A stretch of DNA of 64,000 nt, taken from positions 1-64,000 of the forward strand of contig JAMDBZ010000018.1 of the NCBI GenBank assembly GCA_023488945.1, given 5' to 3'. This document shows positions 53,287-62,175 of this stretch, in pieces (within the stretch, counting starts at the first letter, position 1; each line of letters opens with the position of its first letter). The notes beneath the pieces are model-generated. The model ran no database searches, was not told where the DNA came from, and worked only from the letters and a program-made list of their open reading frames with translations. A program made the translations under genes and the position numbers. This DNA is from Deltaproteobacteria bacterium (GTDB taxonomy: Bacteria > Desulfobacterota_E > Deferrimicrobia > Deferrimicrobiales > Deferrimicrobiaceae).

Positions 53287-54324
53287 ATGGCACGGCTTGG
53301 TTCCGCCGCTCCCGTGCTGCTCTGGGCCCTGACGGCCCTGCTCGCCTCTCCCGCCGCGTTCGCCGGCGCGGAAAGCGCGGAACGGCACTACGTCACCGGC
53401 CGGGAACATCTGGCGGCGGGGAACGCCGCCGAGGCGGCCCGCGAATTCGCGAAAGCCGTTGCGGCCGACCCGAACCATATCGAAGCCCATTACCAGCTCG
53501 GCCTCCATTTCGCGCGGAACATCGCCGCCTACGACAAGGCCGAGCGCGAATTCCTCGATCTCCCCGAGATCGCGGTGCGCGCGGGGGGCAGGAAGCGAGA
53601 CGACATCCTCTTCCGCGCGGGACTCGCGCTGGGCAAGCTCTACATCAAGAAGGGGCTCTACGAAGACGCGATCAAGCTGACCCGGAACGTCGCGGCATCC
53701 GCCCCTCCCGGCGCCCCCCTCGACGACGCGTACAACACGCTGGGGATCGCGTATTACTACGAGCGTCTCTACGAAGATGCGATCCTCGAGCTGCGCCGGG
53801 CCATCAAGCTCAACCCGAACAACACCGAGGCGCATTTCAACCTGAAGACGATCCGGGCCCGGTTGGAGCACTTCCAGGCCGCCAAGATCTACTCGCGGAT
53901 GGGAGAACGGCAGGAGGCGGCCGCCCAGTACCGAAAGGCGATCGCGCTCGACCCGCGGTTCATCGAGGCCCGCTACCGCCTCGGGGCGGAGCTTTTTTTC
54001 GGCGGCAACCTCGCGGAGGCCCTCAAGGAGCTGAACCGGGCCGAGTCGATCTCCCCCGATTATCGGAAGAACTACGAGATCCGGTACACCCAGGGACTCG
54101 TCCTGAAGGCGATGGGCCGGGCGGAGGAGGCGACGCGGAAGTTCGAGCAGACCGTCGCGGCAAGGCCGGGATTCGCGGCGGCCCACAACGAGATCGGCCT
54201 GCTCCGCATGGGAAGCGGCGACCTGGACGGGGCGATCGGCTGCTTCGTGACGGCCATCGGAATCGACCCGAAAACCGAGTATGTCCGGAACCTCCAGGCC
54301 GCCTTCGCCCGCAAGGGGAAATAG
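53287..54324 (+). CDS. Exported TPR-repeat protein
   Basis: 345 aa from ATG at 53287 with GGGGGAAGG upstream. A signal peptide (about 1-27, SPAAFAGA) is followed by about 7-8 tetratricopeptide repeats, for example HYVTGREHLAAGNAAEAARE, AYYYERLYEDAILELRRA and QYRKAIALDPRFIEARY. TPR proteins act as periplasmic scaffolds. It is divergent from the 15-haem cytochrome, so a role in cytochrome assembly or complex formation is possible but not shown. Confidence 0.85.
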   Translation: MARLGSAAPVLLWALTALLASPAAFAGAESAERHYVTGREHLAAGNAAEAAREFAKAVAADPNHIEAHYQLGLHFARNIAAYDKAEREFLDLPEIAVRAGGRKRDDILFRAGLALGKLYIKKGLYEDAIKLTRNVAASAPPGAPLDDAYNTLGIAYYYERLYEDAILELRRAIKLNPNNTEAHFNLKTIRARLEHFQAAKIYSRMGERQEAAAQYRKAIALDPRFIEARYRLGAELFFGGNLAEALKELNRAESISPDYRKNYEIRYTQGLVLKAMGRAEEATRKFEQTVAARPGFAAAHNEIGLLRMGSGDLDGAIGCFVTAIGIDPKTEYVRNLQAAFARKGK

Positions 54325-54447
54325 CAGACAGGCCGGCGCACAGGGGGCGTCGGAGCGCCACCAGGATAACTCGGGACAAACGGTCGATCCGTGCACGGAG
54401 ACTGGTTCGAGTACCCGCTCGTTTGCGAGAAGCGAATACGAGTACGC

Positions 54448-55155
54448 CTACCGGGCGGGGAAGGACGCCGCGATCCCGCTCCTGATATTTCCCGCCTCCC
54501 CCCGGGGTCGTTCGGCCCGGACGATCAGCCGCGTGACGGGCCCCTTGGGCCCGCGCCCGTATGCCGCCCGGAAGTCTTCCGCCAGGTTCCTTTGCGCGGC
54601 GATCCGCTTCCCGACATCCTCCTCCCCGGCCAGCGTGAAGACGGTCTCTTCGTCCGCCGGGCGGTACATGGAACCGGCGGGAACCCGGTCTCCCCAGGCG
54701 TAGACGATCCGGATCCCGCGCGGCGGGAACCCGTACCACAGGTGGGACAGGAAATCCGTGACGCGCCTTTTCAGCGGGAGCGGGACGCGGTCCTCGCCGA
54801 ACACGACCGTGATCGACACGGGGAAACGGGACGCGTGGGGATCGTAGTCCCGGGAGGTCCGGTTGACATTGTCCGTGAAAAGCGTGACGTCGAGCCTCTC
54901 GCCGCCGCCGACCGGCCAGCGCCCCGCCTTTTCCAGCGCGATGCCCGTCCCCGGCCTGAGCAGGAATTCCGCCTCGATGGCGTTGTCGCCCGCCGCCACC
55001 TTCCTCTCCGGGTATCCCGTGAGCCATCCGAGGGAGTGCTCCCGCCAACCGCCGGTTCCCCCGGCGGCCTCCCCACCGGCCGGGAATGCCGCGGCCAGCA
55101 GCCAGCCGAGGACCAGGACCGCGAAGATCCGGTCGCGACCGTCAATCCTCCCCAT
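54448..55155 (-). CDS. Secreted DUF3047-like protein
   Basis: 235 aa with a signal peptide (about 1-31, AAAFPAGGEAAG). The C-terminal half has DUF3047-like elements: FPVSITVVFGED, RIVYAWGDRVPAGSMY and RNLAEDFRAAYGRGPKGPVTRLIV. Function is unknown. Its start overlaps the end of the CinA-like gene by 14 nt, so the two are coupled. It converges on the TPR gene across 123 nt that contain no gene or clear terminator. The family assignment is by motif resemblance only. Confidence 0.55.
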   Translation of the reverse strand: MGRIDGRDRIFAVLVLGWLLAAAFPAGGEAAGGTGGWREHSLGWLTGYPERKVAAGDNAIEAEFLLRPGTGIALEKAGRWPVGGGERLDVTLFTDNVNRTSRDYDPHASRFPVSITVVFGEDRVPLPLKRRVTDFLSHLWYGFPPRGIRIVYAWGDRVPAGSMYRPADEETVFTLAGEEDVGKRIAAQRNLAEDFRAAYGRGPKGPVTRLIVRAERPRGEAGNIRSGIAASFPAR

Positions 55156-55900
55156 CGTCCCCCCTCTCCTCGACCCGCCGGTCCATCGCAAGCCCGGCGG
55201 CCGCAAGCATCACGGCGAAACGGTCCGCGCACGCCGCGGCCCGGGCCGCCTCCTCCGCCCGGAAGACGACGCGGACCTTGTACTCCCCCTCGAGCATCGG
55301 GTACGATCCCACCCGGACATCCGGGAAGTCGCGCATCACGTCGGCCATGATCCCCGCGTACGCCGACTCGGGGGCTCCGCCGTACAGCGTCACGCGGCTC
55401 TTCCGCTTCCCCGAGACGAGCGGTCTGATCCATCCGAACATCTCCCGCAGGAGTCGGGGGATCCCCGGGAAGGCCGCCATCCGGGCGATGCAGAACCCCG
55501 GTGCGGCGCTCAGCGTGTTGGGGATCAGCGTCGCGCCCTGCGGCACCGTCGCCATGAGCATCCGGTGGGGGTTCATCCGGTCGCCGTAATACGCGTCGAG
55601 GGCCGCCGCAGCTTCCGGGTGTACGACGAGGGGCACCCCCGCGGCGAGAGCGACCGCCTCCCGGGTGATGTCGTCCGGCGTGGGGCCGATCCCGCCCGTC
55701 AGAACGAGAAGGTCCGCCTCCTGCAGGTAGAACTTCAGGTGTCGGACGACGACGCCGATGTCGTCGGGGAGAATGGCACACAGGGCCACTTCCGCTCCCC
55801 ACGCGTTGAGCAGCGGGAGCATGTAGCCGATGTTCGCCTCGGCGATCTCGGCCTTGAGGACCTCGTCGCCCAGGATAACGATTCCGACACGCGTCGCCAT
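55142..55900 (-). CDS. CinA-type molybdopterin-binding-like protein
   Basis: 252 aa from ATG at 55900 with GGGGGGAGAG upstream. The N-terminal MoCF-biosynthesis-like domain shows VGIVILGDEVLKAEIAEANIGYM, TGGIGPTPDDITREAVA, PNTLSAAPGF and FPGIPRLLREMF, the pattern of CinA or competence-damage-like N-domains. There is no C-terminal nicotinamide deamidase domain, so full CinA activity is not expected. The biological role is unknown. It is followed by the DUF3047-like gene. Confidence 0.8.
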   Translation of the reverse strand: MATRVGIVILGDEVLKAEIAEANIGYMLPLLNAWGAEVALCAILPDDIGVVVRHLKFYLQEADLLVLTGGIGPTPDDITREAVALAAGVPLVVHPEAAAALDAYYGDRMNPHRMLMATVPQGATLIPNTLSAAPGFCIARMAAFPGIPRLLREMFGWIRPLVSGKRKSRVTLYGGAPESAYAGIMADVMRDFPDVRVGSYPMLEGEYKVRVVFRAEEAARAAACADRFAVMLAAAGLAMDRRVEERGDDGED

Positions 55901-55922
55901 GTGTTCTCTCCCCCCGGCCCGC

Positions 55923-56087
55923 ATGTCTCCCCAGGGTTCGTCGCGAGACGGTGGAGACGGGCGTGGATACAAGGCGCGCGACCGAGGGCCCCGGAGGCGT
56001 AGTGGAGACTACGTCGAGGAGCCCGACCGAGCGCAACGCAGTAGACATGCCCGTATCCGCCGCCGCAGCAGAAGCCTGGGGAGACAT
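55923..56087. mobile_element. MITE-like element with 13-bp perfect terminal inverted repeats
   Basis: ATGTCTCCCCAGG at 55923-55935 and CCTGGGGAGACAT at 56075-56087 bound a 165-bp non-coding unit. Inside is a further perfect hairpin, CGTAGT-GGAG-ACTACG. No target-site duplication was identified and no transposase is present. It sits between the CinA-like gene and purM and may influence purM expression. Confidence 0.65.
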
Positions 56088-56161
56088 TCGGGCCAGTGCG
56101 CCTCCATCTTACCGGAAGGAGAGGGAAAAATCATTGACATCGCGTCCGCCGTGTCAGTAAC

Positions 56162-57235
56162 GTGGACTTCAACTCGCCCGGAGAGCGCCCGTTGCCTACG
56201 CCCGTGACATATGCCGCCGCAGGAGTCCGCATCGACGAGGGAGATCGGATGGTCGCCCTGATCCGCCCGCTCGTCCGCACGACCCACCGCCCCGAAGTCC
56301 TGGGCGGGATCGGTTCGTTCGCCGGCTTCTTCCGCTTCCCCTCGCGGCGCTTCAAGGACCCGGTCCTCGTCTCGGGGACCGACGGCGTCGGAACGAAGGT
56401 CAAGGTGGCGGCCATGGCGGGGACGTTCGGAACGGTCGGGATCGACCTCGTGGCGATGTGCGTAAACGACATCGTCGTCCACGGGGCGGAGCCGTTCTTC
56501 TTCCTCGATTACTACGCGACGGGGCGCCTGTCGGCCCGCCGGGGTGCGCAGGTCGTCGCGGGGGTCGTCGCGGGTTGCCGCGAGGCGGGATGCGCCCTGT
56601 TGGGGGGCGAGACGGCGGAGATGCCGTCGGTCTACGCGCCCGGGGAGTTCGACCTCGCCGGGTTCGTCGTCGGCGCCGTGGAGCGGCGTGCGATCATCGA
56701 CGGACAGGGAACGCGCAACGGGGACGTTCTCGTCGGGCTCGCCTCGACGGGACTCCACAGCAACGGGTACTCGCTCGCCCGGAAGGTCGTCTTCGAAATC
56801 CTGGGTAAACGCATCCACTCGTTCATTCCCGACTGGGGAACGACCGTTTCGGAGGAGCTCCTCCGCCCGACACGGATCTACGCCCGCCCGATCCTCTCAT
56901 TCCTCCGGAAAGGGCGGATTTCCGGGATGGCCCACATCACGGGCGGGGGGATTCCCGGGAACCTTCCCCGTTCCCTTCCGCGGGGCCTCGGAGCGGTCAT
57001 CGAACGGTCGAGCTGGCCCGTTCCGCCTGTGTTCGGGACGATTGTCCAGGCCGCCCGCCTCCCGGACCGCGAGACGTACCGGACTTTCAACATGGGGATC
57101 GGAATGATCCTGATCGTCCGGCCGGCCGACGGAGACCGGGCGCTGCGTCATTTCCGGCGCCGAGGCATTCCCGCCTGGATCATCGGGGAGGTCCGGGAAC
57201 GGAAACGCGGTCAGGATCCGATTATAATTCGCTGA
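56162..57235 (+). CDS. purM: Phosphoribosylformylglycinamidine cyclo-ligase
   Basis: Closes the imidazole ring (AIR synthesis) in purine biosynthesis. Up to 357 aa; homologues are about 345. Family motifs are VSGTDGVGTKV, GIDLVAMCVNDI, LLGGETAEMP and ITGGGIPGN. The start is unresolved: GTG 56162 lacks a ribosome site, TTG 56192 has GGAG 8 nt upstream (347 aa), and GTG 56204 gives the family-like VTYAAAGV start (343 aa). It precedes purN by 61 nt and is preceded by the MITE-like element. Confidence 0.94.
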   Translation: MDFNSPGERPLPTPVTYAAAGVRIDEGDRMVALIRPLVRTTHRPEVLGGIGSFAGFFRFPSRRFKDPVLVSGTDGVGTKVKVAAMAGTFGTVGIDLVAMCVNDIVVHGAEPFFFLDYYATGRLSARRGAQVVAGVVAGCREAGCALLGGETAEMPSVYAPGEFDLAGFVVGAVERRAIIDGQGTRNGDVLVGLASTGLHSNGYSLARKVVFEILGKRIHSFIPDWGTTVSEELLRPTRIYARPILSFLRKGRISGMAHITGGGIPGNLPRSLPRGLGAVIERSSWPVPPVFGTIVQAARLPDRETYRTFNMGIGMILIVRPADGDRALRHFRRRGIPAWIIGEVRERKRGQDPIIIR

Positions 57236-57296
57236 TATATAGCTAACCCAAGCAGGCAGACCGCAGGTATTACCTGATATTGCTCGGGAGGAAGGG

Positions 57297-57953
57297 ATGC
57301 GCGCCGAAAAGCCGGACATCGCGGTGCTGGTTTCGGGCAGCGGGTCCAACCTGCAGGCCATCATCGACGCCTCGGAACGAGGGGAGATTCCCTGCCGGGT
57401 CGGGATCGTCATCAGCAACAAAGCGGACGCCTACGGGCTCACTCGAGCGCGGAACCACGGGATTTCGACCGAAGTGGTGGACCACAAGGCCTTCCCCTCG
57501 CGCGAGGCGTTCGACGCCCGACTCGTCGAGATCATCCGGGATCGCCGGGCCCGGCTCGTCTGTCTCGCCGGGTTCATGCGCGTGCTCACCCCCGGCTTCG
57601 TCCGTGCCTTCCCGAACCGGATCCTCAACATCCACCCGGCCCTCCTTCCCTCCTTCCCGGGCACGCACGGGCCGGGGCAGGCCCTTCGTCACGGAGTGAA
57701 GTTCTCCGGGTGCACCGTCCATTTCCTCGACGAGGGGGTGGACACGGGGCCGATCATCGTCCAGGCGGTCGTGCCGGTCTACGACGACGATACGGAGGAA
57801 ACGCTCGCGGCCCGGATCCTCAAGCAGGAGCATAGGATCTACCCGATGGCGATCCGTCTCGTCCTGGAGGGGAAGGTCCGGATCGAGGGGCGGCGCGTCC
57901 TGTCGGATGCGCCGAAGATCCCCGAATTCTTCCACAGGAATCCGGACTCCTGA
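57297..57953 (+). CDS. purN: Phosphoribosylglycinamide formyltransferase
   Basis: Transfers formyl from 10-formyl-tetrahydrofolate to GAR. It has 218 aa. Motifs are AVLVSGSGSNLQAII near the N-terminus, the catalytic NIHPALLPSFPG (Asn and His) and the downstream FLDEGVDTGPII (Asp). ATG 57297 is preceded by GGGAGGAAGGG. It is in the purM-purN order found in many bacteria. Confidence 0.96.
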   Translation: MRAEKPDIAVLVSGSGSNLQAIIDASERGEIPCRVGIVISNKADAYGLTRARNHGISTEVVDHKAFPSREAFDARLVEIIRDRRARLVCLAGFMRVLTPGFVRAFPNRILNIHPALLPSFPGTHGPGQALRHGVKFSGCTVHFLDEGVDTGPIIVQAVVPVYDDDTEETLAARILKQEHRIYPMAIRLVLEGKVRIEGRRVLSDAPKIPEFFHRNPDS

Positions 57954-57974
57954 GCGGCTGCCGGTATCGCCTCC

Positions 57975-58583
57975 TCACTCCCAGTGGAGGAACACGCGAT
58001 ACACCCAGTACTTCCACCCTTCGAGAAAGAACAACCGGAGGGAGCGGAGGGCGGACCGGACCCCGTGCCATTCCGAGGCGACCGGGATCGCGGTGAGGGA
58101 AACCTCTTGGGGGAGGAACTTCCTGAGGGCGAGATAGGCCCGGGGAAGGTGATAATCGGAGGTCACGAGAACGACGCTGCGGAACCGCTGCGCCGTCACG
58201 ACGGACTTCGCCGAGAACGCATTTTCCAGGGTGTTTTCGGACCATCCCTCCACGTGGATCTTCTCGAGCCCGGCCGGTCCCAGCGCGGGATGACCCGGAA
58301 GGAGTTGTTCGGGACGCACCTTCCGCCGCGCGCCAAGGATGTAGAGCTGCCTGCCGATCCCCTCCTTCCAGGCCCGGTATCCGACCGCGATCCGGTTCTC
58401 GCCGCCGGCCAGGACGAAGATGGCGTCCGCCGCCCCCCCGGCGGGAGCGGGCAGACCTCTCGCCAGGAGGTGCGGCACCACGGCCCCCCCGACCAGGAGA
58501 ATGAGAACGACGGCGGCGATCCGCGGCACGGCGCGGGATTTTCGCCGGCGTCCGAAGAGATTTTCTCCCTTCCTAATGTCCAT
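57975..58583 (-). CDS. YdcF/SanA-like DUF218 membrane protein
   Basis: 202 aa with one N-terminal transmembrane helix (about 21-41) and a DUF218 domain with IFVLAGGENRIAVGY, VEGWSENTLENAFSAK and VVLVTSDYHLPRAYLAL. ElyC/SanA relatives act at the cell envelope. The substrate is unknown. It converges on purN and diverges from rpmB. Confidence 0.82.
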   Translation of the reverse strand: MDIRKGENLFGRRRKSRAVPRIAAVVLILLVGGAVVPHLLARGLPAPAGGAADAIFVLAGGENRIAVGYRAWKEGIGRQLYILGARRKVRPEQLLPGHPALGPAGLEKIHVEGWSENTLENAFSAKSVVTAQRFRSVVLVTSDYHLPRAYLALRKFLPQEVSLTAIPVASEWHGVRSALRSLRLFFLEGWKYWVYRVFLHWE

Positions 58584-58620
58584 GATTTATGATATTTAAC
58601 TTAAATTTCCGGAGGATGCC

Positions 58621-58809
58621 ATGGCCAAGTGCTCGATTTGCGGAAAGGGGCCCGGGTTCGGGCATAACGTGTCCCACGCGAACAACAGGACCCGCAAGGT
58701 CTGGAAGCCGAATATCCAGACGGTCCGGACGATGCGGAACGGCACCGTCCGCCGCGTCCGCGTCTGCACGCAGTGCCTCAAGTCGGGCCGGGTCATCAAG
58801 CCCGCCTGA
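58621..58809 (+). CDS. rpmB: 50S ribosomal protein L28
   Basis: 62 aa, a normal L28. It is the zinc-binding (C+) form with CSIC at 4-7 and CTQC at 49-52. GGAGG lies 5 nt upstream of the ATG. It ends exactly where the convergent ridA gene ends (58809/58810). The AT-rich 37-nt gap before it probably carries divergent promoters. Confidence 0.97.
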   Translation: MAKCSICGKGPGFGHNVSHANNRTRKVWKPNIQTVRTMRNGTVRRVRVCTQCLKSGRVIKPA

Positions 58810-59190
58810 TCACTCGACGGCCGCGACCGCGTCGATCTCCACGAGCGCTCCGGCAGGAAGCCTCGCCACCTGGACGGTGGCCCGCGCCGGCGGCGCATCC
58901 GGGAAAAAACCGGCGTAGACCGCGTTGACCTTCGGGAAGTCCCCGAGGTCGACCAGGTAGACGGTCGTCTTGACGACCGAACGAAGCGACGCTCCTCCCG
59001 CCCGCAGGACGGCCTCGAGGTTCTGAAGGACCCGTCGAGCCTGCTCCTCGACCCCGCCGGGGATGATCGTCCCGGTCGCCGGGTCGAGGGGAACCTGGCC
59101 CGAGCAGAACAGGAACCCGCCGGCGCGGATCCCTTGCGAATAGGGGCCGATGGCGGCCGGGGCCTTGTTCGTCGACACGGGTTCGCGCAT
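58810..59190 (-). CDS. ridA: RidA family reactive-intermediate deaminase
   Basis: 126 aa, YjgF/YER057c/UK114 family, hydrolysing reactive enamine/imine intermediates from PLP enzymes. The motifs APAAIGPYSQGIRAG and the C-terminal ARATVQVARLPAGALVEIDAVA, with the conserved Arg, are intact. It is the last gene of the hldE-like to ridA operon, 3 nt after the rel gene. Confidence 0.93.
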   Translation of the reverse strand: MREPVSTNKAPAAIGPYSQGIRAGGFLFCSGQVPLDPATGTIIPGGVEEQARRVLQNLEAVLRAGGASLRSVVKTTVYLVDLGDFPKVNAVYAGFFPDAPPARATVQVARLPAGALVEIDAVAAVE

Positions 59191-59193
59191 TTG

Positions 59194-61344
59194 TTATCCT
59201 TTCCCCCTTTCCACCGAGAATACGTTCTTGACCTTCTCGATCGACTTGATCAGCGACGCCAGGTGATGCGCGTCGTTCACGGCCACTTCGAAGTCGCAGA
59301 TCGCCCGTTGATCCTTGGTCGTCATCACGACGGCGCGCCGGATGTCGACGTCGCTTGCCGTGATCGTTTTCGAGATGTCGGCGAGGAGGCCCGGCTTGTC
59401 CGCGCAGACCACGCGGAGCTTCACCGGGTGGGTCGCCTTCGTCCCCGCTTCCCAGGACACCTCGATCGCGCGCGCCGGGTCGTTGGCAAGCGCCTTGGGG
59501 CAGTCCTTCGCATGGATGGTCACGCCCCGCCCCCGCGTGATGAACCCGACGATGGGGTCGCCGGGGACGGGATGGCAGCAGTTCGCCAGGCGGATGAAGA
59601 CGTCGTCGGCCCCCTTGACGACGATGCCGCCCGGCTTCCTATGGGCGACGCGCCGGAAAAGCGCGGCGATCCCGGACTCCTTGGACTTCTCCCGTTCCTG
59701 GAGCTGCTCGGCGGGGACCATCCTGCGGAGCAGCGGCATGACGGGGAGCTTGCCGTACCCGAGGGCGACGAAGTAGTCGTCGGCGGTCTTGAGGCGGTTC
59801 TCCTGCAGGACCTCCGCGAACTCCGGGGCCTTGAGGACCTTGTTCATCGAGAGCCCGTACTTCCTGAGTTCCTTCTCGAAGACCTGCTTCCCGAGCGCCA
59901 GGCTCTGCGCCTGCTGTTCCTGCCGGATATAGGCGCGGATCTTGTTCAGGGCCCGGCTCGTCCTGGCGATCTTGAGCCAGTCGCGGCTCGGCTTGGCGCC
60001 GGGATGCGTGATGATCTCGACGACGTCCCCGTTCTTGAGCGCCGTCTTCAGGGGGACCATCTTGCCGTTGACCTTGGCTCCCACGCAGCGCATCCCGACC
60101 TCGGTGTGGACACCGAAGGCGAAGTCCAGGGGCGTGGCGCCCCGCGGCAGCTCCTTGACGTCCCCTCGCGGCGTGAAGACGTACACCTCCTCGGGGAACA
60201 GCTCGACCTTGACGGTGCTCAGGAATTCCGCCGAATCCCTCGTGTCCTGCTGGACCTCGAGGATCTGCCGGAGCCAGAGGAACATCTGGTCGTCCTTCCC
60301 GACGACCTGCTTCCCCTCCTTGTACTTCCAATGGGCGGCGACGCCGTACTCGGCGACGGCATGCATCTCCTCCGTGCGGATCTGGATCTCCATCATCTCG
60401 GCGCTCGGCCCGAAGACGGTCGTGTGGAGGGACTGGTAGAGGTTCCCCTTGGGCATGGCGATGTAGTCCTTGAAGCGACCGGGGACGGGTTTCCAGAGGC
60501 TGTGGACGACGCCGAGCGCGCCGTAACACTCGCGCAGCGTCTTCGTGACGATCCGGAAGCCGATGAAGTCGTAGACGTGGTCGAAATCGATCCCCTGGCG
60601 GCCCATCTTGGCGAACACCCCGGCCAGGTGCTTGGAGCGCCCCGTGACCTGGGCCGTGATCCCGGCCTCCTTCAGCTTCCCTTCGAGCAGGGCGACCACC
60701 GCCCGGACATGCTCCTCGCGATCACGCCGGCGCGCGTCGGCCAGCCGCGTCAGCTCCTTGTGGTCCTCGGGGTGAAGAATGGCGAAGCACCGGTCCTCGA
60801 ACTCCATCCTGACGCGCGCCATCCCGAGCCGGCTGGCGATGGGCGTGAAGATCTCCTGCGTCTCGCGGGCCGTGGCGGCCTGCTTGTCGGGGGGGAGGAA
60901 GGCGATGGTCCGCAGGTTGTGGAGCCGGTCGGCGAGCTTGACGAGGATGACCCGGAGGTCCTTCCCCATCGCCAGGATCATCTTCCGGAGCGACTCGGCC
61001 TTCTGCTCGGCCACGTCGGAGATCACGACGCGGCTGATCTTCGTGACGGCGTCGACCATCTGGGCCACGGAGTCCCCGAAGAGGTCCCGGATCTCATCGA
61101 GAGTGGCCATGGTGTCCTCGACCGTGTCGTGGAGGAGGCCTGTCACGACGGTCTCCTCGTCCATGTTCCACTCGGCGAGGATGTGGGCGACGTTCAAGGG
61201 ATGGATGAGGTACGGTTCGCCCGACCGGCGAAGCTGCCCGTGATGGACCTTCGCCGTGAAGACGTACGCCTTCTGGATCAGCTCGACGTTGGCGGCGGGC
61301 CGAGTCGCCTGGACCCGTTCCACGATGTCGTTCAGCCGGAGCAT
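59194..61344 (-). CDS. rel: RelA/SpoT-homologue (p)ppGpp synthetase/hydrolase
   Basis: 716 aa long RSH protein. The hydrolase HD domain is intact (HD at 72-73, GLLHDTVEDT). The synthetase region has YDFIGFRIV, YQSLHTTV and EIQIRTEEMH, but the usual GRPKHxYSI motif reads GRSKHLAGV. TGS (about 390-450), conserved Cys/zinc-finger-like and ACT domains (LRVVCADKPGLLADISKTI) follow. The start is ATG at 61344, 15 nt after the rpoZ stop. rpoZ-rel adjacency is common, and RNA polymerase omega also binds ppGpp in some bacteria. Confidence 0.93.
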   Translation of the reverse strand: MLRLNDIVERVQATRPAANVELIQKAYVFTAKVHHGQLRRSGEPYLIHPLNVAHILAEWNMDEETVVTGLLHDTVEDTMATLDEIRDLFGDSVAQMVDAVTKISRVVISDVAEQKAESLRKMILAMGKDLRVILVKLADRLHNLRTIAFLPPDKQAATARETQEIFTPIASRLGMARVRMEFEDRCFAILHPEDHKELTRLADARRRDREEHVRAVVALLEGKLKEAGITAQVTGRSKHLAGVFAKMGRQGIDFDHVYDFIGFRIVTKTLRECYGALGVVHSLWKPVPGRFKDYIAMPKGNLYQSLHTTVFGPSAEMMEIQIRTEEMHAVAEYGVAAHWKYKEGKQVVGKDDQMFLWLRQILEVQQDTRDSAEFLSTVKVELFPEEVYVFTPRGDVKELPRGATPLDFAFGVHTEVGMRCVGAKVNGKMVPLKTALKNGDVVEIITHPGAKPSRDWLKIARTSRALNKIRAYIRQEQQAQSLALGKQVFEKELRKYGLSMNKVLKAPEFAEVLQENRLKTADDYFVALGYGKLPVMPLLRRMVPAEQLQEREKSKESGIAALFRRVAHRKPGGIVVKGADDVFIRLANCCHPVPGDPIVGFITRGRGVTIHAKDCPKALANDPARAIEVSWEAGTKATHPVKLRVVCADKPGLLADISKTITASDVDIRRAVVMTTKDQRAICDFEVAVNDAHHLASLIKSIEKVKNVFSVERGKG

Positions 61345-61358
61345 CGGGCGCTCCGGCG

Positions 61359-61553
61359 TTACTTCTGGACCCGCACCTTCCCCTGGGCAATCTCGCGGAG
61401 CGCCACGACCGTCGGCTTGTCCCGGCGCGCCGACGTGTCGATGGCCGCACCTTGACCGGCCAGGAGCTGCTTGGCCCTTTTGGCGGCGATCACCGTGAGT
61501 TCGAAATGACTGGAGACATTTCTGAGACAATCCTCAACCGTTACCCGCGCCAT
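61359..61553 (-). CDS. rpoZ: RNA polymerase omega subunit
   Basis: 64 aa starting [20 protein letters not shown], with the conserved AAKRAKQL and [11 protein letters not shown] motifs. It overlaps the gmk 3' end by 20 nt, so translation is probably coupled. The order gmk-rpoZ-rel is widely conserved. Confidence 0.96.
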   Translation of the reverse strand: MARVTVEDCLRNVSSHFELTVIAAKRAKQLLAGQGAAIDTSARRDKPTVVALREIAQGKVRVQK

Positions 61554-62172
61554 CGTTTCCCTCTCCCGGCTCTTTCAACATATCGGACAGCGCCCCCTTC
61601 GCCCGGTCCCGCCGGAGCCTGTGAGCGCGCACGATCCATTCCACGCGGTCGACCGCCGCGTCCAGGTCGTCGTTTACGACCAGGAAGTCGTAAGTCAGGA
61701 GGTCCCGGATCTCCCGGGCGGCCGCCCGAAGGCGGGCCTCCATCTCCTCGCGGCTGTCCCGCCCCCGCCCGAGGAGCCTCCGCCTGAGGACGGAGATCCC
61801 GGGCGGGAAGATCGCCACCAGGACCGCCTCGGGAAGCGCCGCCTTGACCTGGCGCCCGCCTTGGACGTCGATCTCCAGCACGGCGTCCACCCCGCGCGAC
61901 ACGATCGACCGCACGATGTCCCGGGAGGTGCCGTACCGGTGGCCGAACACCGCGGCGCATTCCAAAAAATCCTTGCGATTCTTCATTTTATCAAACTTTT
62001 CATCATCGATGAAGTGATAATCGCGGCCGTCAACTTCCCCCGGCTTCCGGGGGCGCGTCGTATAAGAGATCGACAGCTCCAGGTTCTCGACCCGTTCCGC
62101 CAGTTTCCGGCAGATCGTGGTCTTCCCGGACCCGGACGGCGCCGATATGATGAAGACGTCGCCTTGCCTCAT
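61534..62172 (-). CDS. gmk: Guanylate kinase
   Basis: Phosphorylates GMP to GDP. 212 aa with P-loop APSGSGKTT (about 11-19), the GMP-binding [21 protein letters not shown] and EIDVQGG. The C-terminus is slightly longer than usual ([14 protein letters not shown]). It overlaps rpoZ and is 3 nt from yicC. Confidence 0.96.
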   Translation of the reverse strand: MRQGDVFIISAPSGSGKTTICRKLAERVENLELSISYTTRPRKPGEVDGRDYHFIDDEKFDKMKNRKDFLECAAVFGHRYGTSRDIVRSIVSRGVDAVLEIDVQGGRQVKAALPEAVLVAIFPPGISVLRRRLLGRGRDSREEMEARLRAAAREIRDLLTYDFLVVNDDLDAAVDRVEWIVRAHRLRRDRAKGALSDMLKEPGEGNDGAGNG

Positions 62173-62175
62173 CGG

